A stretch of 64,000 nucleotides of DNA. Source: Polytrichum commune (lineage: Eukaryota; Streptophyta; Polytrichopsida; Polytrichales; Polytrichaceae). This document shows, piece after piece, positions 1 through 11,335 of the stretch. The stretch covers positions 38,641,554-38,705,553 of the forward strand of contig OX485803.1 of NCBI GenBank assembly GCA_950295325.1, read 5' to 3'. The notes beneath the pieces are model-generated. The model was not told the origin of the DNA. It saw only the letters and a list, made by a program, of their open reading frames with translations, and ran no database searches. The position numbers and the translations under genes were made by a program. Positions within the stretch are counted from its first letter, which is position 1, and each line of letters opens with the position of its first letter.

Positions 1-30
1 TTGACTCATTGTGAATGATAAGACTCACAA

Positions 31-424
31 TTACACTAAATATGATATTTCATGTCACCAATTCTAATTGTCTTGCTCAAGTACTAATTGTAAACCGCGG
101 TATAGTGTCACCAACACTAAATGTTAACCCAACAGTATTTATCATTCCTTGTAAAAAAAAATTTAAAAGAACAATTGGGGGGATTATAGATTCACATTGT
201 TGCAATTACTGTCACTTACCAAGTGATTTTTCATCCCAATTTCAATCATCCATGACAATATTTCATCACAGGTTTGTTAGGATACAAATTATACCAAACT
301 TTGTTTCAATAAGTGGCATTTGGATGAACTGAAAGGGAGTTGGGATGATAGAAAGTGTCACTGAGAAAGCTACCGCAGTGACGTAAAATGTCATATGGCA
401 CTAAATATCATATTTAGTGTAGTG
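31..424. mobile_element. MITE-like element with palindromic ends (copy 1)
   Basis: Both ends carry the palindromic motif ACTAAATATGATATTTAGT or a one- or two-base variant (near 34-53 and 399-420), facing each other as inverted repeats. The interior matches the interior of the element at 52072-52432 on the opposite strand, including the stretches around TTGCAATTACTGTCACTTAC and CCTTGTAA. No coding capacity is visible. I infer a non-autonomous DNA transposon. The target duplication could not be fixed, so the ends are approximate. Confidence 0.5.
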
Positions 425-1656
425 CGTTCATCACATTCATTTCGATTGAACAAGCATTTATTTACATGTCGTCCCTAAACAATCTTATCAGCTTCTAAAT
501 TTTAATGGCACCAAGAAACTCTTTTGCTTAAAACACCCATAGAGTTTCAACACAAAGCCAAAAGTAAACGATATATGAGGAATCTATCATTGTGAAACTA
601 AAAATGTTGACATGGGCTCGTTTCACCAACTTATTTGAGGACACCAACTAGATCGATGCGATCTTTGAATCAATGTCAACAAGTTTTGTCTCACTAATAC
701 TTTATTTCTTAGCTTGAGACTTTATGGGATAATCAAACACCTTTATTTGAGTGGTATTGTACATGGGTCAGGTCTTGTAGTCAAGAACAAACACCAAAAT
801 AACATTTGTTACAATAAGATTCAAATATGTGGTTCAAATACCAACAACACTTTGGCTTCAATAGTTAACAAAATTGGGAGGACAAGTGTGATCAATTAAG
901 GAGAAAGAGAATCTTTACTTTAACCTCTCATAGTTTTTACATCTCAACTCCAACTTATGAGTTCAAAAGCGTAATTGTGCTTATTCACAATTTGTTACTT
1001 GCATGAGGCAATTCCTGAGCCGCTCCAACGGCCAAAATGAAATAAATGTGGAGTTGCAAGTGCCCACAACTAGGTATGCATACCTTATGAGTTCTTCGAC
1101 ATCATGCTATTTATCATAGTAGAGGCGCCTATTCCCCATCATGACCCCATCGGCAACCTACAAGGTACCGTAATTTCGATCAGGTTGGGGTTCAATTTTG
1201 ATCAAGTTGTAACTAATAGTGCCATGACACATTTATTGGTCTTGACTGCTAAAGTGAGGAGGCATGAGAGGTTATGATAGACTCTCGATATTGATAATAT
1301 GTTTGGGCCAACTTTTGGCTTCAAAAATTTACGATAATCCTAATTTAAGGAATAAAAATACCAAAAAATTTGCAGTCCCCTGATTTCTAGCTTCTTACAT
1401 GAACAAATTTACACCGCCTTATACTTCTTCAAACCTGGCATAAAATCTCTTAAGTGATCGGTTATGGCCCTATGGGCGCCTCTACTCCAATGCTATAAAT
1501 AAGCCTCATGTCGTGCCCCTGCACCAAAAGTTATGCAGATCAGTGAACACTTCTCGACCAACCAAAATCAAAAACTAAAGACAGCAAAACGAAGTGTCAG
1601 GCAATTGCCTAAAAAGGCCACCAACTGAACTGGGTTCCAAATGATGCTGCCAGGTA
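425..1656. other. Intergenic, no recognisable gene
   Basis: A/T-rich sequence without a convincing open frame, splice-supported exon or RNA gene on either strand. Short open frames here match no family I recognise. The sequence runs into the TA target site of the pogo-like element at 1655-1656. Confidence 0.5.
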
Positions 1657-2250
1657 CAGTCTACCCTCTATAAATGTTAACCCTCGGGAGTGGATCAAAG
1701 TTAACATTTATAGAGGTGTTAACCGTTAACGATTATAAAATTACTTTTTTGAGCAATATACAAATCTTAACATTTATAAATATAAGCAATTGTGAAGAGT
1801 CCTTGTGAGAGAATACCATTCATAAAATTGCAAACCTAATCAAAACTTTATTCAATATCAAGTTTACAAATCACGGGTGAAGTATAAATCAATGGTTCTT
1901 TGGTGAGATTCATCTGCATGCACAACTTGCAAATATTTCTCAATCTGCACCAACAAACCCACATACTTGGACACATCACATGAACGTGATTCCATGTACC
2001 TTCTAATGGTACCAAAACTAGATTGCAAGTCACTATAAGATGAACTGGATGTGTAGTTTTTATCATCCATATTATGGTTATATTTCATTCGTTAACATTT
2101 ATAGAGTCAAATTTACAAAGAAGGGAGTACCATTTTGTTAATAATTAACACGTTTAACATTTATAGTGTGCAATATGTGGGGAGTAGAAGAAAGTTAACA
2201 TTTAGAGAGGGTTAACACTTATAGGTGTAACATTTATAGAGGGTGGATTA
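1657..2250 (-). mobile_element. Pogo/Tigger-type DNA transposon, internally deleted copy (594 bp)
   Basis: Starts CAGTCTACCCTCTATAAATG after a TA and ends with the inverse of that sequence before another TA. The last three bases are mutated (TTA for the expected CTG). Both subterminal regions carry repeats of a GTTAACATTTATAG motif, probably transposase-binding sites. A minus-strand remnant at about 1864-2088 matches the C-terminal end of the transposase fragment in the longer copy at 50954-51923. This copy lacks a further ~390 bp of that element. It is non-autonomous and coding-dead. Confidence 0.75.
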
Positions 2251-3529
2251 TAGTCAAGGCTCCTTTTGGCATCCCTCACAAGATGAAAAGAATGGCATAA
2301 TCTTGCTTGTGGAAAGAAAATGGCGGAAATATAAAAAAAATGTCCATCAAATGGAAAGGCAAAAAAAAAACCAGCTCGTCAAAAGAAAGGTCCCCTCAAT
2401 TGTTACTCATCAACTAGATGCCATAACTATGGGCAAACAATGGTGTATCCTATGATATACAAGCCAAGCTTCTACATGATAAATACAAGTCAACTTCTAC
2501 ACTTGTAAGTGTCACCTAACTGAACCCAATTTGAGTTTGTGTTGAGTTATCAAAGTACATGCTCTCTTGGTCTGAGTTTACCCTACACTACCGGATGATA
2601 GTGGAAAGGTACCTAAACCGAATGGAATGGTTGGCGGTTCGATCTCCAGCTGTGAAATTGTCTCTCTACTTAATGGAAACTACCCAAGTGGTCAAGCACC
2701 TCACGTGTCCCCCCCCCCCCCCCCCCCAACAAAAAAAAAGTTGTCACATTATGCGGCATCGGCGTCCACGCCACATCTGGAGGGTTTCATCCATTTAGGA
2801 TGGATGAACCCCAGGAGTTGGAAAGATGCTCTTAAGTCAAGCCTTGTGAGTGAGTGTGTGGAGAGAGCTTGTATGAGGTGAAGATTGCATGTTGTTGCAA
2901 TAAAATCTTGAGTTCTTCTCCGCTTACTTACACTCTTGGATTCTCCCGTGGTGGAGTGAGAGATAATTGGACTCATTGTGTGCATTTGAAGAGAGAGTTA
3001 GAGCTCTTGCTAGGGCTTGACTCTCTTCCCTTCTCTGTGAAGGTGTGTTGTATATATGTGCCTTTGCTATGTTTTAGTTTTAGTCGTTAGTGGTGGTTGG
3101 CACTTGAGCTACAATGACACACAATCGCTCTTTACACAACAAGGCTCTTATGCTTGATTGAACTATATCTATTATGACAAAAATCCCAATTTCCAATCTC
3201 AAACTACGTCCGAGAGATTGCCAATGCATGTGATCACAAACATGAGTTGAACAAAAACATTGGTTCACACATAATTAGTTTTTGTTGGAGGTTCTTGATT
3301 GGAATCAAGTGCATTTTTCAAACACAACTTCAGTTCTGCACACTAACACAATAAGTATTGCAATTTTTTGATATTGCAGCAATTGGATCCACTTAAGATT
3401 CATCGATTTCTCTTTTGAACAGACAATTTTTATGTGGCCACAGACGTAACTTTCAACAGATTTAAAAGGCATGCACAGGAGATGCTTCTAGGAAGTGGTT
3501 GGATAGAGCACCCTCCACCTAAGGTAGTG
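2251..3529. other. Intergenic with a poly-C tract
   Basis: Contains a 19-base C run at 2709-2727 followed by an A run. Open frames around 2559-3090 overlap on both strands and show no family resemblance or splice support, so I do not call a gene. Confidence 0.45.
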
Positions 3530-3593
3530 GCCAGTGACACGTAGTGTGCCAAATGGCAAATAAATACCATGTAGTGGCACATGTGTCACTGGC
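3530..3593. repeat. Short hairpin
   Basis: GCCAGTGACAC (3530-3540) followed by TGCCA pairs with TGGCACATGTGTCACTGGC (3575-3593). This gives a stem of about 18 bp with a small bulge and a loop of about 23 bases. It could be a small inverted-repeat element. Nothing in the sequence shows that it is transcribed. Confidence 0.4.
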
Positions 3594-4714
3594 AAATCCG
3601 ACTGACGACTATAAACACTCCCACATTTAGATCTTGCTTGGAGCTCAAGGCCTCCCAGATTCTGAAACCCAAAGGTGTCCCAGTTTAATAGCAGTTTAAT
3701 AACTGCACCTTTCAATACTGGGAGAGCTGCCACATACAAAAGAACTTGCATGCAACTTAGCACAAGGACGCCAGAGTCATCCACTCATTGGCAATAGTTT
3801 GGATGTCTGGGTTGTCTTGTAATCACAGTGAGTACAAATACTGGGGATTGTTGAATCGACCACACACTGGTTAAAATAAGCAATCAATGTGTAAATGTAT
3901 CCTCTGTACTATGAGAATTCAAAATATGTCAGGTCGCGTGACCGCGCGACGTGACTCTGGTCGCTTCAATAAACTACGTGGTCGACTTACCAATTCCCTA
4001 CATACAATCTTTTGCTTTCTACCCTTTCCAAATCCAGTGTGCCACCTGATAAATGTATGTATCCCGAAACTTTTACGTCAAACAATCTGAATTTCACATC
4101 AGTACAATTTATTCTTGAGGTGTCCATGCACTATCCATACCATTGTCACCTCTCACAACAACTATAACACTTCAGCACCAAGGTCCATTTGCATATGGTA
4201 CAAGGACCTCGATACATGAGAGTTTGAACATTACTTGTACGATAACCGCAATTCAGACATCACTGACGCTTTACAATTAATCTGAAAGATGACTAATGTA
4301 GCACGAAATTCCTGAGCAGTTCCTTGAATAGAACACACTTTGTGACGCAAGGCGCCGACGATGGGTGAGCAGCACAACAGCATTAACATTTCAATGACAA
4401 TATTTTCATACCGCATCCAACAAAAAGCAAATAGAAGATGAGGCAAACCAAGGTGACGAAGGCACACAATCCGAGGAAACTATGAGACTCCTTTCAAAGA
4501 CATAAATCTCCTCTTTTCATTAGAAAATTGTGCAGCATTTAATAAATGCTTATTCTCATCTTGTGACCTCACTATCTCTGCGGATGAGAGTAATGTGCGC
4601 AGAGAATGCATTCACAACTTTCAGGTCAAAAATCACAACGCAGTATATTCTTTAGCCACATCAACCAGCCGACTGCAGAAGCTCAAAAGCAGAGGGTTCA
4701 AATGCATAATCTCT
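3594..4714. other. Downstream flank of the porin gene
   Basis: Sequence beyond the VDAC stop codon. It should hold the 3' UTR and polyadenylation region on the minus strand, but no signal could be fixed. No other gene is recognisable. Confidence 0.4.
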
Positions 4715-6583
4715 TCAAGGCTTCAGTGCCAAAGCCAACCCAATCTTGGCAGTCTTATCTAGGGCCTTGGTGTCCACCTCTCCAGAAAATGTGATCAACG
4801 ACTTAGGCCTCCATTCATGCTGGAGCAAAGCCGCCAACTTTCCATGGTTGTTCAACCGTGCCTTCACTGTGGTTAGGACATCCAACTCGTAGAGTCCACC
4901 AACAGTAAAAGTGTTTTCATTCTTTGAGAACTTGTGGGCTATCTCTGCTGCAACAGTTGTCCTTGATACAGGACTCACTGTGTGTAGGTAAGATGCTTTC
5001 AACAAGTCTCCCTTCTCAGCCCTGCGTAGAGAGCAACGAGGTCGCATTAGGTCACAAATATTTTTTATGTTCACAACTTGTGCAAGCTTATGGTGTCCAC
5101 GTATACATCGAGATGCACTTCGTATTAAAGGTGGGATATCTTGCAAAGTAGGCTTACAAGATGAGAGAGGCGTTGAAGTCGGGCTTCACAAAGCCAACAC
5201 CAGCATTGTACTTGATGAGAGACCCAGAGGCAGTGTCAAATGCAAGTTCACCACCCACTGAGAAGCCTTCGCTTCCAATAGCTCCGGTAGCCTCAACAAT
5301 TGGAGCAGGTGTCAATCCAATGCTTCCAGTAATTCCGGCATACTCTTGTCGGTACTGAAGCTCAAGCTGCACAGCACAACCAAAAACTTAAACGGGACAG
5401 CTTTAACTTTTGTGATCCTTTACGTTCAATTACTGCTGTCCACGATGTCAATAGCATGCTGTTCTAATGGAGAGCGCTGCGGTACCTTGCCAGACTTGTG
5501 GTCGGGGATAGTGAAACTGAAGATGCTCTTGGCTCCTGGTGCAAACTCATCAACAGTGACAGTCGCAAAGATCTGTAATGCAATGGAGCCCCAACATTAA
5601 TCGTATGACATTCAAATCAGCTCCGAATTAGATCTTAACCCAGAAATCTTGATATTTGCTTCAGAGAAACGCCACAGGATTCAACAGTAAAATATATTGG
5701 AGAAATAATTCATAAGTGGAGAATATTCTATTGATTCCTACGTTTGACTTGGTGTCAACTTTCACGTCAGCTGTTATGTTTTTGTTTTTGAAAGATGTGT
5801 TCACATCGCCAGAAAATCCCTCTCCCCTCTTGGTTCCAGCAGAGGTGAATGCCTGCCACCAACAAGGATTAAACATTAGAGACTGCGATCACAAAGCAGA
5901 ATAGGGTGTTGAAAGAAGTGAACTAGCAAAGAATTGCGCTCGTTACCACAAGCGCATAATCAAACTCTTTAAAACTATCACATTCCAACAAGAGCTCGAA
6001 CCATCATTCAATAGATAATATGCATAACTCCTAAATCCATCCTAGAGGTGGGGTTAAAACCTCACCAATCCAGATTGGGTATTGGTGGTGATCGTAAACT
6101 TCTGGTCATATGTGTAGTCCTTGGAAAGAAGATCTGTGCACAAAAGAAGAGTAAGGCTGTATGAGCCTCAACCCAAGCTCACACAACTCGAGTATGATAA
6201 GCATATGTAATTCCCCTATTTTAAACTAAAATATACTAAGTCTTTATATACAACTTTGACCCCTGAGAAATGTGAATCACAGTCTTTATGTACAATTTTG
6301 ACCCCTCGCTGAGCACTGGCCCAATACATCTTTGAAATGCACTGTGAATAAAATAATATCAACCCAAGAATGAGTAAAGACTCGTGTCTCGCAAGTAGTG
6401 AGACTGTTAATCTACACTTTCCTCTTTTCACTCTGAAGCCACAAACGTAAGCCAGGGCCACATGCCAACCTAGACAATACGTGATACATATAAGTAGAGC
6501 GTGAGACTTCGTGAGGGCTTTCATTAAAACGAACCTTTGGTCTTCTTGCCAATCTCCGAGTAGAAGCCTGGTCCCTTGCCCAT
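4715..6583 (-). CDS. VDAC: Voltage-dependent anion channel (mitochondrial outer-membrane porin)
   Basis: Six exons on the minus strand join in frame: 6583-6535, 6133-6066, 5852-5742, 5572-5486, 5366-5158 and 5021-4715. They give 831 nt, 276 aa plus stop, which is the usual VDAC length. All introns are GT-AG. The N-terminus MGKGPGFYSEIGKKTKDLL is the plant VDAC N-terminal helix. The C-terminus with LQHEWRPKSL, FSGEVDTKALDKTAKIGLAL and final LALKP is diagnostic. The protein is a 19-strand beta-barrel passing ATP/ADP and other metabolites through the mitochondrial outer membrane. In the family porin signature (YELDVLTTVKARLNN) a V stands where P or S is usual. The start was chosen because it gives the conserved N-terminus; the ORF running in from upstream is out of frame with the family. 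Confidence 0.95.
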
Positions 6584-7700
6584 GGCGATCTGCTCTAACA
6601 ATACTCCTGTGCCGACAGGGCAAAGTAGAAGCAAATCCTGCTTTCTGCAAAAATTGTTTTAGTGCATCCATAAGTATGTGGCGTCCAACAAAATATTATA
6701 TCCTTACGCAAAAATAGAAAAATCGAGCAGGAGCTAGTGTGAAATGCGTTTAGCCCTATGTCCCCGACAGATCAGATCTTGCAGCCACACTCATGGAGGG
6801 CATGGCACCAGACAAAGAGAAAATCCTCCAGATGTTCACATACAGCTCCATTGAGACTCAACAGACAGAAATACGCAACCAACAAAAGACAATAAATGGC
6901 AACAAGAAACGACCCAAAAAAATATTATTTAACCAACCAGATTCATTTCGACCTTTCTCAACAGCCAGGACAGACACCAGCCAAATGGCAAGACTGACTA
7001 CACAACATAACAAAATGGAACCGCTCACAAAAGTAAGCCATCCAAACTAAAGGTCCAGAGAAGATTCCACAACCCTGCAATTCCAGAAGCAACCACTACG
7101 CTCACAACTGAACTTCCATCCCTCTTACGAACGGGAGGCCAAAAAAAAAATGTCCTCGACTACAATGACACATTCAGATAGAGACACACACAGACGATGC
7201 AAACATCGGATGTGGGAATCACATCCTCGCATCCCCCAACATCCTCACTCCGCACAAAGCGCACACAACCGAGAGCAGATAGTCCTTTCCGAAGGTGTTC
7301 CTTTCCCCAACAGTACAAACTAAAACACAGAACAGCCATCATCTACACATCCAAGTCGCTGCCAGAACCAACCTCTGGGCGACAGGCAGCGATGACAACA
7401 AAGGCGGGCAGGCAAGGACACCAAATGGCGACTCCGGAGAAAATAACAAGACGAAACCCTCAAGACGCAAAACTGAACCAAACAGCCACGGCGGCGGCTC
7501 ATTCTCACCACAACCGAAAGCGCACGACGTCACAAGCACAAGGAGGCAGGAAAGAGCGATGGAGAGGTAGTAATGTTGCGGCGACGAGAGCACTCACCCC
7601 AAGCAGGCGAGCGACGAAGGGCAGAGGGAGAGGCGCGCAAGGAGGAAGCAAAGCGAGGGAGGAGTGTTAGGGTTGGGCGGAGAGCCTCAAGGCTGCATCA
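6584..7700 (-). promoter_or_regulatory. VDAC 5' leader, probable leader intron and promoter
   Basis: Upstream of the VDAC start the minus strand shows a good acceptor (TTTTTGCAG, ending at 6645) 62 bases before the ATG, suggesting an intron in the 5' UTR. A more G/C-rich block at about 7340-7700 with C/T-rich stretches on the minus strand is a plausible first non-coding exon and promoter. Overlapping open frames here on both strands (for example 7197-7670) follow base composition and resemble no protein family. The transcription start cannot be read from the sequence. Confidence 0.45.
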
Positions 7701-8106
7701 TGGGATGGCATGGGTATCTATCCTTGCCATGGGTATGGGGATGCATGCATGGATGTACATGATGTGTGAATGGCATGCATGAATGTATGTGGTATGTGTA
7801 TGGCATATATGGATGCGGTTCTTCCAGGCTGCCGGGCTGCCCCCAACGCCCGTTCCTGGCTGCCCGGCTCACGTGGCTGCCCGAAAAGGACTGGTCCCCG
7901 CGCCCTGAACTTTATGTAGGATGTGGGGTTTGGAAAACGCCTAGAATATCCTCTCCTTGGCCACCATTTTTAGCTTAGCATCCAATGAACAACATTTTTA
8001 AAACACTTTAAAAGGTGGGTTTAAAACTAGGGCCCAAAGGAACTCCAAAATCAAGCGTTCCAATTGTAGGTTGAGCATGAATTTGAACCCAAGGAGTTCA
8101 AGTTAA
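7701..8106. other. Intergenic with ATGCATG-rich stretch
   Basis: Positions 7685-7815 are rich in short ATG/GCATG repeats, which create spurious small open frames on both strands. No gene is recognisable. Confidence 0.4.
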
Positions 8107-8253
8107 CATAACATTATTCATATCCATAACAATGTTCTATGGGACTGACAGTATTTCACAAAATATTCCCCACATTCAGTCTCGATGTGGGGAATATTAT
8201 GTGGAATATTGCCTATCCCGCAAAACATTGTTATGGACCTGAATAATGTTATG
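8107..8253. repeat. Long inverted repeat (foldback element)
   Basis: Two arms of about 70 bp face each other. CATAACATTATTCATATCC at the left pairs with GGACCTGAATAATGTTATG at the right, and internal segments around AATATTCCCCACAT also pair. A diverged half of the same unit occurs at 42534-42608. It is probably a MITE; no target duplication was determined. Confidence 0.55.
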
Positions 8254-9399
8254 AAGGTTCGACTCCAAGGTTATAAAATAATGAAGTATGCTATGACTCC
8301 AACATCACTTTCTTGTCAAATCTCAACAGTCCCCTCACAAGAAAATACTCTTCTTAGGTTGAGAAATCAATCTCCAAGGTTGGGTCCAATCTTTTGTCTG
8401 AAAGTAAGGGGCATGAAAGGGGTGATTTGAACCCATACCCTGATGTAAAACCACCCTAAGATGTGTCGTTCTATTGTGGACACTTCTAGCTTCGTAAATG
8501 GACTGGAGGTTGAGTTGACTCGTGACTTGTCTTGTTCATTTAACAGTTACAAATTTTAAAGGAGGATATTTTGAATGTTAGAATTGGTTATGAGATGTTA
8601 AAGTTGGAAGAGGTCAAAGTGAAAATTAGTTTATCTCTTCAAATGATCACATAAGCCGTCTCAATGGTTTTGACTAGTGAGCTTATAATGGTTCTAAAAT
8701 TATGATCAAATAGTTCCATCTCGTCATAATACATGTATTGTTGGTGTTTGTGAAAATATGGTTTAGAAACCAAAAGTATGAAGAAAATTATAACTTTTAG
8801 ACTTGGCAAGGTTCATATTATATAAATTGTGTGTGTGTGGGCGGGGGGGGGATGCATTGAGCCCCTTTAGGGTGAACTACAAGTTGGGTTGTATACCATT
8901 AAGATATACGCGTTTGATGACAAAGGCCCATGTATTTTAGGCACTTATGCTTCAATGCTTTCTTTGTACTACCTTTTGGGCTTAAAATAGTGATGAAGTT
9001 TTTGGTTTGGGGAAAGAGGGTTTGGCCATCACAAAGTTGTTGGGCAATATGAAGAGGGTCGGAGGGGAGTGTGTATTGGACAAGTGGGGATTCATGTAAG
9101 GGCCGGTTCACGTGGAATCCCAAGTCCCGACATGGAGGCAATATCCCAACTTCTAAGCCTCAAAGGAACCATTAAAATATGGGTAATTATTATTAAAGTT
9201 GGATCTTTATTATTTTATGCAATAACATTGCGGGATTTGTGTTGAGCGTTGGGTCTAGCTATTGGCTTGATCCAACTCTTAACAAAAGTCCCAAGCTTCC
9301 TCTTCAAAAAGTGTTGTCATGCAGGCATTCATGTCATACTTGGGGATTTTGATTTAAGATCCCATGTGAACCAGCCTTGAGATAGCAATGTGTATTTTA
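8254..9399. other. Intergenic
   Basis: Contains a short GT/G tract near 8830-8851. No supported gene. A minus-strand B-box-like sequence near 8425-8440 is too weak to call as a SINE. Confidence 0.4.
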
Positions 9400-9786
9400 G
9401 GGCCACTTCACACATGAGATCGAGAGCCCGTGACCAATATACCTCAAGCACTCTTATTGGTGGAAAAAATGGAGTCAGTCCAAGTTTGCTTCATACTACG
9501 CTTGAGGGACCAACAAAGAATGTGAATGCAAGATGGATGTAAAGTCTACATGGATTCCTACATGGCATCGAATCAATCATGTGTTCATGGTCACGTGGAT
9601 TATTTTCAAAAACCCACCTCTTAAAGGTAGGCCTGACACAAAACCGGGAGATCATGCCACTCCGAACGCTCACAACCATTGATTAATTCTATTCTAACAT
9701 GCGCGAGGACCCGCATAAATAGAAATTCGTTGAAATAGCATTTGATTGAGGGCCGGTAACATATGACTTCACATACTCAATACATA

Positions 9787-10197
9787 GCTCTTGTGTCTAC
9801 TCCATTACTGTTTTTTGCTTTTGTGATCTGTTATAAATTATTTCTAAGTATGTTTTTTGCAAAAACCGTTATTTATGTAAAAACATTTTACCTTTGAGTA
9901 TGTTTTTTGCAAAAACCGTTATTTATGTAAAATAGTTTACCTCTGAGTATGTTTTTACATAAATAACGTTTTTGCAAAAAATATACTCAGAGGTAAAGTG
10001 TTTTTACATAAATAGCGGTTTTTGTAAAAAAACATAATCAGAGGTAAAATGTTTTTACATAAATAGCGGTTTTTGCAAAAAACATACTTAGAGGTAAAAT
10101 GTTTTTACATAAATAGTAATTTTTGCAAAAAACATACTTAGAAGTAATTTACAACAGATTACAAAAGCAAAAAAAGTAATGGAGTAGACACAAGAGC
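9787..10197. mobile_element. Foldback element with repeated stems
   Basis: Arms starting GCTCTTGTGTCTACTCCATT and ending with its exact inverse can pair over about 200 bp each. Within the arms a ~60-bp unit recurs (GTTTTTACATAAATAGCGG, TTTTTGCAAAAAACATAC). This multiplies the pairing possibilities. No coding capacity; no target duplication was found. Confidence 0.65.
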
Positions 10198-10604
10198 AAA
10201 AGATGCGAAGTCGAATATCACAATAATGAGGTTGAAGAGGCATGTTCCACCCAACCCTAGGGCTTATATATTACATACAACTATGAGTCAAGATTCCTTT
10301 CAACTGGTAGTTCCAAATATCTTAACCATAGTTGTTTAAATTTGGTTTGCTAAAATATTCAATTAATTATAATTATAATTAATTAATTAAAAGTTGAACG
10401 CAACATGTTCATAACTATATATAATTAAAATTTTCAATAATATAGCTCTCAAGCAACTTGGACACCTTTTTTACCTAATAATTAGTAATTAAAGTATAAA
10501 AAGAAATTACGTAACCCAAAAAATAATAAATTTTAAAATTGGCTAGTGATTAAAGAAGTCATTTAAGAAACAAACATACTTGACTAGATACATATAATAT
10601 ATGT

Positions 10605-10862
10605 AACTATAGTTAACATCCACATTAACTTCGAATGGATAACATCCACATTAAAATGGAATGGACCAAAAATTGAAAGAACCAAATAGACCAAGACCTA
10701 GTAACGTATAACTATAGTTAACATCCACATTAAAATAGAATAGAGCCAAAATAGAAAAGACCAAATAGACCAATAACTAGTAACGCATAACTACAGTTAA
10801 CATCCACATTAACATAGAATGGACCAAAGATAGAACCAAATACACCCAAGAACTAGTAACGT
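10605..10862. repeat. Tandem repeat, three diverged units of about 90-100 bp
   Basis: Each unit runs from AACTATAGTTAACATCCACA through a (T)GGAC(C)AAA...CCAAATAGACC-like segment to CTAGTAACG. Units begin near 10605, 10709 and 10790. The repeat lies inside the nested insertion. Confidence 0.55.
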
Positions 10863-11335
10863 TCAAGTGTGAACTCAAAGTAGTTAGAAAATTTGCTCTT
10901 GAAACAACGAACTTGATGCATAGTCTCTGATAACATCCTCCCTCAACCAACGGAGGAAACATGACTTGGCAAACACCAACGCCACAAAATCACACCTTAT
11001 AACACCAACAAAACAACAGTAAACGGCTGCCAGCTGCAGCTAGCTTTCTTTATTCGGTTTCTGACTACTATAGTGTCCATCCTCGAAAGGGGAGAGTAGT
11101 ATAGCCCCAATTTCCCTTTGTCCTGTGGGCATCGGGTTATTGGCATTACGAACGGACACTTTATTCACGCCGGCCCCTACCCCAGGGACTGGAGTTTCTA
11201 TCTATCTGACTTCACACTACACTCGAGGGTCCGTGACCACTTTACGTGATTTTGGGATGGCCTTTGGACACTCTCTTTTGGGCTCTCACAATTTCATGGT
11301 CACGGCTCTTGGCTCGTGTGTGAAGTAAGTGGCCC

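Larger units (their letters stand above)
9774..11206 (+). mobile_element. Non-LTR-type insertion ending in the shared SINE/LINE 3' tail
   Basis: The sequence TGACTTCACA is present on both sides (9764-9773 and 11207-11216), a 10-bp target duplication. The right end (about 11062-11206) is the shared tail, with CGAAAGGGGAGAGTAGTAT, CACTTTATTCACGCCGGCC and GGAGTTTCTATCTATC. The rest of the insert shows no coding. It contains a foldback element and a tandem repeat, so it is either a composite or an otherwise unknown element mobilised through this tail. Confidence 0.55.
9400..11335. mobile_element. MITE with GGGCC ends, split by a nested insertion
   Basis: The left part (9400-9773) and right part (11207-11335) together align along their length with the intact element at 14855-15356. 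Outer ends are GGGCCACTTCACAC and its inverse (slightly mutated, GTGTGAAGTAAGTGGCCC). The flanks are TTA on the left and TAA on the right. The terminal sequence and the 3-bp T-A-containing target suggest a PIF/Harbinger-type MITE. The element is interrupted at the repeated sequence TGACTTCACA by the insertion 9774-11206. Confidence 0.65.

Noticed and set aside
3488-3784. 98-codon minus-strand frame
   Set aside because: It runs through the hairpin at 3530-3593 and shows no recognisable domain or splice context.
7197-7670. 157-codon open frame in the VDAC upstream region
   Set aside because: Overlaps equally long frames on the other strand in a G/C-rich block; low-complexity R/T/Q/G composition and no domain. 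Best explained as leader/promoter sequence.
8400-8460. Minus-strand SINE or tRNA-like B box (GGGTTCAAATC)
   Set aside because: No convincing A box at the right distance, no target duplication and no cloverleaf.
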